Below, piece by piece: positions 8,452 through 17,249 of a DNA stretch of 33,437 nt. Within the stretch, counting starts at the first letter, position 1, and each line of letters begins with the position of its first letter. A program made the position numbers and the translations under genes. Below the pieces are notes generated by a model, which worked only from the letters and a program-made list of their open reading frames with translations, was not told where the DNA came from and did no database searches. Source of the stretch: CAIJMI01 sp043798445 (GTDB lineage: Bacteria; Patescibacteriota; Microgenomatia; UBA10105; UBA927); NCBI GenBank assembly GCA_043798445.1, contig JAZDOQ010000024.1, forward strand, positions 1 through 33,437, written 5' to 3'.

Positions 8452-9246
8452 ATGGATACACGTCCGATAGGAATTCTCGATTCAGGGTCAGGAGGTCTAT
8501 CAATATGGAAGGCAATTATCTCTCTTGCTCCTCACGAATCAACTATATATATTGGTGATCATGCGCATATTCCATACAGCGATAAGACAAGCGCATTTAT
8601 CAGGTCACGTATTGTAAAACTTATCAGTCAATTGATCAAATTCAATTGCAAACTATGTGTTATTGCATGTAATACTGCAACGGTTGCAGGTATTGATTGG
8701 TATAGAAAACAATTTCCGACACTTCCTATTATTGGTGTTGTCCCGGTTATTAAAACAGCAGCAGTCATCACGAAGACAAACCATATTTGTATTCTTTCCA
8801 CAAAATTTACAGCTAAAAGTGACTATCAAAAAAAGTTAATACAGTCGTTTGCGTCCGATAAACATGTGGTTTCTATCGGTAGCTCAACGCTCGTTTTTCT
8901 CATTGAATCACCAGGAGACATGAAAAGGGAAATACAGAATGAATTACTACATGTTTTTGCTCCTTACAAGACTTCTCCAATTGATGTTATCGTGCTTGGA
9001 TGTACCCATTATCCGTTTATTCTGGATTCCCTACGTGAACTATTTGATAACCGTGTGTCTATTATTGATTCTAGTGAGGCTGTTGCACGACAGATTGTTC
9101 GGATACTGACGAATAATAATACTGTGGCCGTATTTGGAAAACCATCATATGTATTTTTAACAACCGGTGAGAAAGCACGAGTGTCAGCGATTTCATCAAA
9201 GCTTCTTAAACACAAGACAGTTGTCGAACACATCTTAATCTCATAG
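8452..9246 (+). CDS. murI: Glutamate racemase
   Basis: A 264-aa cofactor-independent racemase making the D-Glu that MurD, encoded next, adds to UDP-MurNAc-L-Ala. The N-terminal GILDSGSGGLS matches the family's F/I-D-S-G-x-G-G-L. YIGDHAHIPYSDK follows, and both catalytic cysteines are present in IACNTATVAG (Cys73) and VLGCTHYPFI (Cys184). The chosen ATG at 8452, 10 nt after the mraY stop, starts directly on the conserved MDTRPIGIL. An in-frame upstream ATG at 8386 would add 22 unrelated residues inside mraY and is rejected. Confidence 0.94.
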   Translation: MDTRPIGILDSGSGGLSIWKAIISLAPHESTIYIGDHAHIPYSDKTSAFIRSRIVKLISQLIKFNCKLCVIACNTATVAGIDWYRKQFPTLPIIGVVPVIKTAAVITKTNHICILSTKFTAKSDYQKKLIQSFASDKHVVSIGSSTLVFLIESPGDMKREIQNELLHVFAPYKTSPIDVIVLGCTHYPFILDSLRELFDNRVSIIDSSEAVARQIVRILTNNNTVAVFGKPSYVFLTTGEKARVSAISSKLLKHKTVVEHILIS

Positions 9247-9255
9247 AATAAGGAT

Positions 9256-10641
9256 ATGTCCAGATTCACCGGGAAGACTATTGCTGTTGTCGGCTTATCC
9301 ATTGAAGGCAAAGATACGATTGATTTTTTGCTTCACGAAGGATGCACAATTATCTGTTGTGATAGGCGAAAACAAGAGGATTTAGCTGATGTTGTTGCAT
9401 CATACAGCAATAAGCCTGTGGCGTTTTACTTTGGGGATGACTATTTATCACCTCTTCTCACTGCTGATGTTATTATCCGCACACCCGGAATGTCCCTTGC
9501 AACGCCTGAACTTCAAATAGCGCGAAAGAAAGATATAGAAATTACCAGTGCTACAAAATTATTTTTTGAACTTTGTCCGTGTCCCATCATTGGTGTAACC
9601 GGTACGAAAGGAAAAGGAACGACAAGTACGCTGATTCATGAAATGCTTAAAGCAGACGGAAAAACTGCATATTTAGGTGGTAACGTTGGCGTTCCGTTAT
9701 TGTCTAAAGTTCGAAGCATCAGCGTATCTGATTGGGTTGTATTTGAATTGTCTTCTTTTCAGCTTGAAGATATGACTGTAAGTCCGCATATTGCAGTTGT
9801 TTTGCGCATAACACAAGATCATTTAGCAAACTTTGATGTAAACGCAACAAGTTATCATGAATCCCGTGAGGAGTATGTGAAGGCAAAGTCACATATTGTT
9901 TCTCATCAGAAAAAAGAAGATATTGCAATTATTAACAGCGGAAATGAAACAGCGTGTTCCTATGAAACACTGACCCCTGCAACAATTTTTCGTTTTAACA
10001 GGTATAGCAAAAACGCAGATTGTTTCGTTGATAATCATACGGTCACGCTTATTGAAAATGGAGAAGAAATTGATGTTTGTACTGCCCGTACTGTAAAAAT
10101 CCGTGGTGATCATAATTTGGAGAACATCGCTGCAGCAACACTGGCTGCAAGAGTAGCAGGTGTTGCGATACCGGCCATTCAAAAAGCTGCAACAGCCTTT
10201 GAAGGTTTAGAGCATCGGTTAGAATTTGTTAAGACTATTGAGGGAGTTTCTTACTATAACGATTCATTTTCAACAACTCCTGAAACAACAATTGCTGCCA
10301 TTGAATCGTTTGAAGAACCGAAAGTTCTTATTCTCGGAGGATCAGAAAAAAAATCAGACTTTACTGAAATGGGAAAGCGTATCGCATCGTCAAACGTTAT
10401 TGGAGCAGTCGTTATAGGCCAGATGACAGAGCGAATTGTAGAAGCATTAAAGAAAGCAAAATTTGCAGGAACTATTATTCAAGGATCTCAAACAATGCAT
10501 GAGGTTATAAACGAAGCAAGGCGTATTGCAACACCCGGAAGTGTCGTAATATTAACGCCGGCTTGTGCATCGTTTGGGATGTTTACTAATTATAAGGAAC
10601 GGGGGAAACAGTTTAAACATGAAATTCTTGCGCTTTCATAA
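9256..10641 (+). CDS. murD: UDP-N-acetylmuramoylalanine--D-glutamate ligase
   Basis: A 461-aa Mur ligase. The N-terminal Rossmann-like region begins TIAVVGLSIEGKD. The ATP loop is VTGTKGKGTTSTL (variant of the usual GTNGKTT), followed by LGGNVGVPL, VFELSSFQLE and DHNLENIAAA. The domain-closing EHRLEFVKTIEGVSYYNDS matches MurD, and the end is LTPACASFGMFTNYKERG, a strong MurD hallmark. Substrate D-Glu comes from the murI product directly upstream. AAGG lies close before the ATG. The 3' end overlaps ftsW by 23 nt. Confidence 0.95.
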   Translation: MSRFTGKTIAVVGLSIEGKDTIDFLLHEGCTIICCDRRKQEDLADVVASYSNKPVAFYFGDDYLSPLLTADVIIRTPGMSLATPELQIARKKDIEITSATKLFFELCPCPIIGVTGTKGKGTTSTLIHEMLKADGKTAYLGGNVGVPLLSKVRSISVSDWVVFELSSFQLEDMTVSPHIAVVLRITQDHLANFDVNATSYHESREEYVKAKSHIVSHQKKEDIAIINSGNETACSYETLTPATIFRFNRYSKNADCFVDNHTVTLIENGEEIDVCTARTVKIRGDHNLENIAAATLAARVAGVAIPAIQKAATAFEGLEHRLEFVKTIEGVSYYNDSFSTTPETTIAAIESFEEPKVLILGGSEKKSDFTEMGKRIASSNVIGAVVIGQMTERIVEALKKAKFAGTIIQGSQTMHEVINEARRIATPGSVVILTPACASFGMFTNYKERGKQFKHEILALS

Positions 10642-11722
10642 ATCTGTCAGTGGTCCGCCGGATTGGCTTCTTATAGGAGTTGTAATTCTTCTTTCTGGAT
10701 TTGGACTGCTTATGGTTTATGATTCTTCTGTTGCCATTGCCATTCGGGATTTTGGCAATCAATATTATTATCTGACTGAGCAGCTAAAATGGCTTATCTT
10801 GGGACTCATTGTATTTTTTGTTACATCGGTTGTTGATTACCGAATATATAAAAAACTTGCTTTACCGATGCTTCTTGGAACGATATTTCTCCTTCTTATT
10901 GTGTTTATACCGGGTGTTGGCATTAAAGCACTTGGTGCAAAAAGGTGGATAAATTTGGGATTTACCATTTTACAGCCGGCAGAGCTTGCCAAATTGTCTT
11001 TGGTTATCTATTTATCCGCTTGGTTTTCTACGAAGGAAAAAGAACGATTAGTCTCTTTTCTCATCTTGCTTGGCATGATTGTTGGTCTCATTATTTTAGA
11101 GCCGGACTTAGGTACAACACTTGTTATTATGGCAACAGCGGTAACAATGTATTTTTTTTCAGGTGCACCAGTTAAACAATTTATTTTGATGCTCCCTGCA
11201 TTAATTGTTGGAGTTTTTGGACTGGCCGTAGCGTCTCCATACCGATTTCGAAGGTTAACAACATTTTTTAATCCTGAAAATGACCCGCTCGGAGCTTCCT
11301 ATCATATACGGCAAGCAACCATTGCGCTTGGGTCTGGTGGGTTATTTGGTGTTGGTATTGGAGGCTCAAGACAAAAATATGAGTATTTGCCAGAGGCAAA
11401 CACAGATTCTATTTTTGCTATTATAGGAGAAGAAATCGGATTTATTGGGGCTACGCTTCTCATTGGCGCCTTTTTGTTTATCATATGGCGTGGATTTCGA
11501 ATCGCCAGGCATACTGAGGATCCATTTGGACGACTCCTCGCGCTAGGAATAACATCATGGATTTCCTATCAAGTTATTATGAATATTGCGGCAATGGTCG
11601 CACTCATTCCATTGACAGGTGTTCCAATGCCTCTTTTGTCATATGGAGGTTCGAGTTTGATTGTTGTTCTGGCTGGACTTGGTATACTGGTTAATATAAG
11701 TAAATCAGCAAATCATGGATAA
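10619..11722 (+). CDS. ftsW: Division-specific SEDS glycosyltransferase FtsW
   Basis: A 367-aa, roughly ten-helix SEDS protein that polymerises glycan strands at the septum. Visible hallmarks are LMVYDSSVA near the N-terminus, RWINLGFTILQPAELAK, NPENDPLGASYH, IALGSGGLFGVGIGGS, LPEANTDSIFAIIGEEIG (with the catalytic-type aspartate) and VPMPLLSYGGSS. The ATG at 10619 inside the end of murD is preferred over one at 10565, because the longer N-terminus is only a frame-shifted reading of murD and the hydrophobic region begins after the later start. Context between murD and murG supports FtsW; a second SEDS gene (rodA) lies at 25579. Confidence 0.93.
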   Translation: MKFLRFHKSVSGPPDWLLIGVVILLSGFGLLMVYDSSVAIAIRDFGNQYYYLTEQLKWLILGLIVFFVTSVVDYRIYKKLALPMLLGTIFLLLIVFIPGVGIKALGAKRWINLGFTILQPAELAKLSLVIYLSAWFSTKEKERLVSFLILLGMIVGLIILEPDLGTTLVIMATAVTMYFFSGAPVKQFILMLPALIVGVFGLAVASPYRFRRLTTFFNPENDPLGASYHIRQATIALGSGGLFGVGIGGSRQKYEYLPEANTDSIFAIIGEEIGFIGATLLIGAFLFIIWRGFRIARHTEDPFGRLLALGITSWISYQVIMNIAAMVALIPLTGVPMPLLSYGGSSLIVVLAGLGILVNISKSANHG

Positions 11723-12827
11723 TACTATTGGTATCAAAACATTGTGCATTACCGGTGGACACCTAACACCCGCACTTGCTGTTATTGAAGAAATTCAAGA
11801 GCAAAAAAAACCGTGGAATATATTATTCGTTGGAAGAGAGCATACATCACAGGGAAACAAGAAAATATCCGATGAAAAACGAATCATTGAGAATCTACAC
11901 ATTCCATTTATTTCCATTACCGCGGGTAGATTACAGCGTCAGGTTTCGTTGTCATCGATCATTGAACTTTTTATGGTTCCAATTGGATGTATGCAGGCGT
12001 GCTTGTTTTGTCTGAAATACCGGCCGGATTGTATCCTTTCTTTTGGAGGATATATCGGTCTGCCTATGAGTATTGCCGGATGGTTATTCGGTATTCCAAC
12101 GGTTATTCATGAACAAACGCATGCACTTGGTCTTGCAAATAGGATAGCATCTCAATTAGCCGCATCTATTTTGTTGACGTTTCCTGATACAAAAAGTATT
12201 TCTAAAGAATGTCATACAGCGGTAATCGGATTGCCAATACGGAAAGCATTTTTTAACCCTAAAAAACATCCCTCTTTTGCAATTTTTGCAGATAAACCGA
12301 TTTTATACATAACTGGCGGAACCACCGGTGCTGTGTCGTTAAACGATTTAATATTTCCCTCCATTCATACGTTAGTATCATCATGTGTCGTTGTTCATCA
12401 AACAGGCCAAGTATCGTATGAAAAAGCACTTGAAGTAAAAAAACAATTAAAGAAAGAAGATCAAAAACGATATATTCCCTTTTCATATATTGAATCTGAA
12501 GATGTTGCGTGGATCATGCATCATATGACACTACTTGTTGGGCGGTCTGGAGCAAATACAACCATGGAAACAGCAGCGCTCCAAAAACCAGCAGTTTTTG
12601 TGCCGTTGCCGTGGGCAGGAAGTGATGAGCAAAAACAGAATGCACAGTGGTATGCCAAAACTGGTCATGTAACGATCGTTGATCAGCGAACGACAACACA
12701 AGAAATATTACTGGAAACGATATTATCAGTACTGCACAGAACAGCAAAAGAAAAGAAAATAAAAAAAATCATATCTGCCTCAAGTGCCGCTGCATCTATT
12801 GTCCGTGAAACTGCATCTCTTCTATGA
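11715..12827 (+). CDS. murG: MurG glycosyltransferase (lipid II synthesis)
   Basis: A 370-aa GT-B enzyme that adds GlcNAc from UDP-GlcNAc to lipid I at the inner membrane face, producing lipid II. The N-terminal loop reads TGGHLTPALAV (variant of GGTGGHxxPALA). FGGYIGLPMSIAG, IPTVIHEQTHALGLANRIA, ITGGTTGAVSLND, VGRSGANTTMETA and VPLPWAGSDEQKQNAQW follow in the family order. It starts within the last 8 nt of ftsW and overlaps ftsQ by ATGA. The sequence is diverged in the first glycine loop but otherwise typical in length. Confidence 0.92.
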   Translation: MDNTIGIKTLCITGGHLTPALAVIEEIQEQKKPWNILFVGREHTSQGNKKISDEKRIIENLHIPFISITAGRLQRQVSLSSIIELFMVPIGCMQACLFCLKYRPDCILSFGGYIGLPMSIAGWLFGIPTVIHEQTHALGLANRIASQLAASILLTFPDTKSISKECHTAVIGLPIRKAFFNPKKHPSFAIFADKPILYITGGTTGAVSLNDLIFPSIHTLVSSCVVVHQTGQVSYEKALEVKKQLKKEDQKRYIPFSYIESEDVAWIMHHMTLLVGRSGANTTMETAALQKPAVFVPLPWAGSDEQKQNAQWYAKTGHVTIVDQRTTTQEILLETILSVLHRTAKEKKIKKIISASSAAASIVRETASLL

Positions 12828-13492
12828 GAAAAATAATTTTGGGATTTGTATGTGTTTCTTGCATCATAGGGTCTATTTTTTTTGTCCGTTTTATCTTACG
12901 TAGTTTTACGATAAAGGACATTGTGGTATCGGGAGATACAGCTATTGTTGAGGTTAATAAAAAACAGTTTGTTGGAAATACATTGTTGTTTCCTTCAGCG
13001 GCAGTTATAAAACAGATACAGGAAGATAATCCATTGGTAAAATCAATTGATATAAAAAAACATTTTCCTTCAACGCTCGAGCTCATTGTTCATAAGCGGC
13101 AACCGATTGCAAGACTAAAAACCAAAGCAGCAATTATCGGTATCGATGAAGATGCAGTGATTACGGATGTTGTTGGAGATGTAAATAATCCAATTATTGA
13201 AATCGATGTTGCACTTGTGCGAATGGGGCAAACAATACGGGATGAGTCTGTAAAACAGTCTGTTGCCGTTATTAACGGTACTGCATCGTTTTTGACAATT
13301 TACAAAATAACAAAAAATGATTCATTGTCATTACGGGTACAAACACAACAATCAGATATATTTATTACTCAAAAAGGGGATATCCTTCCAATACTGGATA
13401 CTTTACAAACGTTGATGTCTGGGTTTAGAATAAAAGGACTTATACCAAAAACGATTGATTTTCGTTTTGATAAACCAGTCGTTCAATTTTAA
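12824..13492 (+). CDS. ftsQ: FtsQ/DivIB-like division protein with POTRA domain
   Basis: A 222-aa bitopic membrane protein with a short cytoplasmic N-terminus, one hydrophobic helix (about residues 4-23) and a POTRA-like extracytoplasmic domain. Visible elements are FTIKDIVVSGD, the VGNTLLF segment, and IDIKKHFPSTLELIVHKRQPIARL, matching the conserved K-x-F-P-x-T-L-x-I-x-V-x-E-R-x-P-V-A pattern of FtsQ. It would link early and late divisome components. Sequence conservation is low, as is usual for FtsQ, so the call depends on the POTRA pattern and on its place between murG and ftsA. Confidence 0.82.
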   Translation: MRKIILGFVCVSCIIGSIFFVRFILRSFTIKDIVVSGDTAIVEVNKKQFVGNTLLFPSAAVIKQIQEDNPLVKSIDIKKHFPSTLELIVHKRQPIARLKTKAAIIGIDEDAVITDVVGDVNNPIIEIDVALVRMGQTIRDESVKQSVAVINGTASFLTIYKITKNDSLSLRVQTQQSDIFITQKGDILPILDTLQTLMSGFRIKGLIPKTIDFRFDKPVVQF

Positions 13493-13493
13493 T

Positions 13494-14798
13494 ATGGCGC
13501 GCGACAGGATACTAGCAGGAATTGATATAGGAACTTCAAAGATAACCACTGTTATTTCCAGTGTTTCAGAAGAACAGGAATTACGCGTTGTCGGTGTCTC
13601 AACTGTTCCCAGTAAAGGCCTTCGTAAAGGACAAATTGTAAACATTGAGGAAGCAACGTCTGCGATATCTCAGTCCCTTGACTCAGCAGAGCGGATGGCC
13701 GGTGTATCCGTTGCCAGTGCATTCATATTAACAGGTGGCAATCATATCGCATCACTTAATTCTCATGGTGTTGTTGCAGTTGCAGAACCGGACAAAGAAA
13801 TATCAGAAAATGATGTGACGAGAGTCATTGACGCAGCAAAAGCTATTTCTCTTCCGTCGTCCCGGGAAATTCTACATATCATTCCCCGTGGGTATCTGGT
13901 TGACGGACAAGAAGGAATTGTGGATCCGGTAAATATGACTGGGGTGCGACTTGAAGTAGATACCCATCTTATTACCGGTGGATCAATAGCAATCCGTAAT
14001 TTATATAAGTGTGTCGAAGATTTGGGTGTTGAGGTTGATGGAATCGTGTTTGGAGGACTTGCATCAGCATCATCAACACTCACTGATACAGAAAAAGAAT
14101 TGGGTGTTGTACTTGTTGATATTGGTGGTGGAACGACAGATGTTGCATTGTACGTTGACGGCGCACTTTCATATTCCTCAGTTATTCCTGTTGGCGCAAT
14201 TAACATTACAAAAGATTTAGCTGCCGGGCTTCGCGTGTCACTTGAAAGTGCTGAAAAAATAAAACTTGCACTTGGTGTACAACCTAAAATTCCGGTTCTC
14301 CCTGAAGAAGATGATGAAACACGGGGAAAATCAAAAGTGGATAAATCGGATGAAATGGATGTCAGCGACCTTTACTTAATTGAAGAAATGAAAACAATTT
14401 CCCGGAAAACACTCGTTGAGGGAATTGTGAAACCGCGACTGAATGAAATATTTTCCCTTGTTGGACTTGAGATTAAGAAAAGTGGATTTGGGGGCATGAC
14501 GCCATCAGGCGTTGTATTAACTGGAGGTGGAGCACAAACAGTTGGAGCGGTAGAATCAGCCAGGCGTAATTTGGCGATGCCTGTTCATATCGGCAACCCG
14601 AAAAATATTTCGGGCCTTATTGAAGAAATTTCTTCACCTGCGTACGCTGCAAGTGTTGGATTGCTTCTGTATGGAGTAAAAACAGAAAAACGAAACAACG
14701 GTGCGTTTTTCAAAGGCATAGGAAGAATAGGAGATAAGATTCCTATGAAGGGTATTGCAGGAAAGATGATAAATCTGATAAAGTCATTCCTGCCCTAA
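13494..14798 (+). CDS. ftsA: Cell division protein FtsA
   Basis: A 434-aa actin-fold ATPase that anchors FtsZ to the membrane. The phosphate-1 loop is LAGIDIGTSKITTVI, the phosphate-2 region VVLVDIGGGTTDVALYV, and the adenosine motif VVLTGGGAQTVGA. The C-terminus (GKMINLIKSFLP) has the short amphipathic, basic/hydrophobic character of the FtsA membrane-targeting helix. The ATG at 13494, 1 nt after the ftsQ stop, is chosen because MARDRILAGIDIG is the usual beginning; an in-frame ATG at 13455 would only extend it into ftsQ. Confidence 0.95.
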   Translation: MARDRILAGIDIGTSKITTVISSVSEEQELRVVGVSTVPSKGLRKGQIVNIEEATSAISQSLDSAERMAGVSVASAFILTGGNHIASLNSHGVVAVAEPDKEISENDVTRVIDAAKAISLPSSREILHIIPRGYLVDGQEGIVDPVNMTGVRLEVDTHLITGGSIAIRNLYKCVEDLGVEVDGIVFGGLASASSTLTDTEKELGVVLVDIGGGTTDVALYVDGALSYSSVIPVGAINITKDLAAGLRVSLESAEKIKLALGVQPKIPVLPEEDDETRGKSKVDKSDEMDVSDLYLIEEMKTISRKTLVEGIVKPRLNEIFSLVGLEIKKSGFGGMTPSGVVLTGGGAQTVGAVESARRNLAMPVHIGNPKNISGLIEEISSPAYAASVGLLLYGVKTEKRNNGAFFKGIGRIGDKIPMKGIAGKMINLIKSFLP

Positions 14799-14841
14799 AT
14801 AAATTTCTCCTTCAGTATCTGCCCCCTGATGGAACACATGT

Positions 14842-15993
14842 ATGTTAATTAAACCGGAGATCGCACGATTTGCAAAAATAAAAGTTGTCGGTATCGGAGG
14901 GGGAGGAAGTAATGCAGTCAATTCCATGATTTCCGCCGGAATTATTAAAGGCGTTGATTTTATTTCCGTTAACACTGACGCACAAGCATTGCTAACCAAC
15001 CTTGCGCAAACAAAAATTCAAATAGGAGAAAGTGTAACGAAGGGACTTGGCGCTGGGGGAAATCCGGAAATTGGAAGACAGGCAGCTGAAGAATCGCGTG
15101 AAAAAATAAAAGAATACTTGCGCGATTGTGACATGGTGTTCATTACTTGTGGAGAAGGTGGCGGAACGGGGACAGGAGCTGCACCTCTATTTGCTGAAAT
15201 TGCAAAAGAACAAGGAGCGCTGACCGTTGCAGTTGTGACTAAACCTTTTCGATTTGAAGGCACAAGACGTATGGTTGCTGCTGAGGAGGGAATCATGGAT
15301 TTGAAAGATAAAGTTGACACCCTTATTGTTATTCCAAATCAACGGCTTCTTGAAGTCATTGATAAAAAGTTAACACTTCTTGAAGCGTTCCGTGTTGCAG
15401 ATTCAGTGTTGAGCCAAGGAGTGCAAGGAATTTCCGACCTTATCACCATGCCGGGACTTATTAACGTTGACTTTGCAGATGTAAGAACCATTATGACAAA
15501 TGCAGGTTCTGCACTGATGGGAATTGGAACGGGTGTCGGTGAAAACCGAGCCGCCACTGCAGCCAGAACAGCAATCTCTTCCCCGCTTCTTGAAATGTCT
15601 ATAGAAGGAGCAAAAGGAGTTCTCTTTAATATCACCGGAGGAAACGATTTGACGATGGCAGAGGTTGATGAGGCTGCAAAACAGATTGCTGGTGCAGTAG
15701 ATCCAGACGCCAATATTATTTTCGGTGCAACCATTGATGAGAATCTGGTCGATCAGGTAAAAATTTCAGTTATTGCAACGGGGTTTGATGAAACAAAAAA
15801 GAGACTTCGCGAAATGACAGCATCAAGATCTACAACGCAAACGGGATTTGGACAATCATATCCAGCTCAGCAACCGCAACAGCCTCAGGAAGTGAGACAT
15901 CAACCCATTCAGCCAGTGTTTACACCACCACAGGATGTTCCACCTGAAGATGATGAATTTGAGATCCCCGCGTTTCTTCGTCAAAGAAATTAA
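14842..15993 (+). CDS. ftsZ: Cell division GTPase FtsZ
   Basis: A 383-aa tubulin homologue forming the Z-ring. The nucleotide-binding motifs are VVGIGGGGSNAVNSM (residues 15-29) and GEGGGTGTGAAP (104-115), and the T7-loop region VDFADVRTIM is present. A Gln/Pro-rich linker (about 340-365) leads to an acidic-hydrophobic C-terminal peptide DDEFEIPAFLRQRN, the conserved FtsA-docking tail. Together with the intact FtsA tail this suggests an ordinary FtsZ-FtsA interaction. The 43-nt gap after ftsA has no obvious Shine-Dalgarno sequence. Confidence 0.97.
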   Translation: MLIKPEIARFAKIKVVGIGGGGSNAVNSMISAGIIKGVDFISVNTDAQALLTNLAQTKIQIGESVTKGLGAGGNPEIGRQAAEESREKIKEYLRDCDMVFITCGEGGGTGTGAAPLFAEIAKEQGALTVAVVTKPFRFEGTRRMVAAEEGIMDLKDKVDTLIVIPNQRLLEVIDKKLTLLEAFRVADSVLSQGVQGISDLITMPGLINVDFADVRTIMTNAGSALMGIGTGVGENRAATAARTAISSPLLEMSIEGAKGVLFNITGGNDLTMAEVDEAAKQIAGAVDPDANIIFGATIDENLVDQVKISVIATGFDETKKRLREMTASRSTTQTGFGQSYPAQQPQQPQEVRHQPIQPVFTPPQDVPPEDDEFEIPAFLRQRN

Positions 15994-15996
15994 TGT

Positions 15997-16539
15997 ATGA
16001 AGAATACAAATAAGACAGTTTTATTACAGGTTGCCCAATTGGGACAACCAGTGTTACGTAAACAGGCGAAAGAAATTAGAAAAATTACTCCAAGGATTCA
16101 ACAAATAACACGTGATTTGATGGCAACGCTCATGGATGTGAATGGGGTAGGAATTGCAGCCCCGCAGGTTTATGAATCAATCCGACTTTTTATTGTCGCT
16201 TCTCATCCAAATCCTCGATATCCAAAAGCTCCCAACATGAAACCAACTGCAGTAATTAATCCAAAAATCCTTTCTTTTTCAAAAGAAGTAGCAAAAGATT
16301 GGGAAGGATGTTTGAGCGTGCCAGGTATACGAGCATTTGTGCCGAGATCAACGAAGATTATAGTTGAATTTACTTCTATAAATGGGAAAATAGTGAAGAA
16401 GCAATTCAAAGATTTTATAGCACGGATATTTCAACACGAATATGACCATCTAGAAGGAAAAGTATTTTTGGATAGAATTGAAACTACAAATGATATCGTT
16501 ACGGACAAAGAATATCTTCGAATGATTGCAAAAAAATAA
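15997..16539 (+). CDS. def: Peptide deformylase
   Basis: A 180-aa metalloenzyme removing the formyl group from nascent N-termini. All three family motifs are present: GVGIAAPQV (50-58), EGCLSVPG (Cys105) and QHEYDHLEG (His147, Glu148, His151). It starts 3 nt after the ftsZ stop and closes the core cluster. The next 157 bp contain palindromes and then an accessory region, so def appears to be the last gene of the long transcription unit. Confidence 0.96.
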   Translation: MKNTNKTVLLQVAQLGQPVLRKQAKEIRKITPRIQQITRDLMATLMDVNGVGIAAPQVYESIRLFIVASHPNPRYPKAPNMKPTAVINPKILSFSKEVAKDWEGCLSVPGIRAFVPRSTKIIVEFTSINGKIVKKQFKDFIARIFQHEYDHLEGKVFLDRIETTNDIVTDKEYLRMIAKK

Positions 16540-16543
16540 CGGT

Positions 16544-16560
16544 ATCCGATACTATCGGAT
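16544..16560. terminator. Perfect dyad after def, possible weak terminator
   Basis: Five bases after the def stop codon there is a perfect inverted repeat of 8 nt on each side of one central base (ATCCGATA-C-TATCGGAT). It can fold into a short hairpin. No T-run follows, so it is not a textbook intrinsic terminator; it may instead be a processing or protein-binding site. Confidence 0.35.
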
Positions 16561-16635
16561 TATACAAATTTGTTATAGGGGAGTGTAGCTTTAACGTTAA
16601 GTCGCATTCTACTATTGTACGACGTTGTATTTCGA

Positions 16636-16669
16636 TTAACTTTATTTATTCCATGTCAAATAAAGTTAA
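16636..16669. promoter_or_regulatory. 12-bp perfect inverted repeat, operator-like
   Basis: TTAACTTTATTT (16636-16647) and its exact reverse complement (16658-16669) flank a 10-nt spacer. The element covers the expected -35 zone of the promoter for the next gene (its -10 box is at 16685). That position suits an operator for a dimeric repressor, though a hairpin role is possible. Two smaller perfect palindromes, ACAAATTTGT (16564-16573) and TTAACGTTAA (16591-16600), lie in the same intergenic stretch. Confidence 0.45.
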
Positions 16670-16684
16670 ATTTGAACTAGAGCG

Positions 16685-16690
16685 TATAAT
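16685..16690 (+). promoter_or_regulatory. -10 box for a leaderless transcript
   Basis: A perfect TATAAT ends 6 nt before the ATG at 16697, so transcription would begin at or within a base or two of the start codon. No clear -35 box is seen; the 12-bp inverted repeat occupies that area. Confidence 0.5.
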
Positions 16691-16696
16691 ATACGC

Positions 16697-17218
16697 ATGG
16701 AAACTGTAAGTCTCTCAAAAATTGATGTAGCAAAAAGGGAATTAGACCATGCAATAAGACTGTTTTTTAACTATGGTGACATTGTGGTCATTCATTTAGT
16801 TATATCTGCTTGTCAGGATATTCTTGAGGGGTTAAACGGTGATTATCAAAGCATTAGACGAGAACTAATGAAACGAGTTAAAAAAGAAAAACGATCGTAT
16901 GTAATGAGCAAACTAAAACACGCATATAATTTTTTAAAGCATGCGGATAAGGACAAAAAGGAATTGCTAGATTTCAATCCTGAATCAAGTGAATACTCAA
17001 TTATAGATGCAATCGGATTGTATCAAGCGATTACAGGTGAGATTACTGGGTTAATGATAACTTTCCGAGCGTGGTTCTATTTAAAGAATCCGAATTTTCT
17101 TTTGGATTCAGAACAAAAGAAAGTGCTTCTAGACACTGCTATTAATGTTTCTATCGATGATAGAGCCTTTTTTCTCGAAGCTGCAGAAAATTACGAAAAA
17201 AAACGATCAGGGGTTTGA
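16697..17218 (+). CDS. Hypothetical HEPN-like helical protein
   Basis: A 173-aa, apparently all-helical protein with no signal peptide or membrane segment. The N-terminal region (AKRELDHAIRLFF, then VIHLVISACQDIL) and the central NFLKHADKD (residues 78-86) resemble a widespread uncharacterised bacterial family with an N-F-[FL]-K-H-A-D signature. The N-x3-H arrangement is reminiscent of the R/N-x-x-x-H element of HEPN nucleases, but a catalytic role is not established. It is the first gene after the core cluster, has its own leaderless-type promoter under a 12-bp inverted repeat, and is followed 31 nt later by a copy of the repeat found after the other accessory units. Function unknown. Confidence 0.65.
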   Translation: METVSLSKIDVAKRELDHAIRLFFNYGDIVVIHLVISACQDILEGLNGDYQSIRRELMKRVKKEKRSYVMSKLKHAYNFLKHADKDKKELLDFNPESSEYSIIDAIGLYQAITGEITGLMITFRAWFYLKNPNFLLDSEQKKVLLDTAINVSIDDRAFFLEAAENYEKKRSGV

Positions 17219-17249
17219 TATTATCGAACATGTCTAATACATTCTTCTT

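Noticed and set aside
13455..13493. Longer ftsA start inside ftsQ
   Set aside because: The added residues are an out-of-frame reading of ftsQ; MARDRILAGIDIG from 13494 is the normal FtsA beginning.
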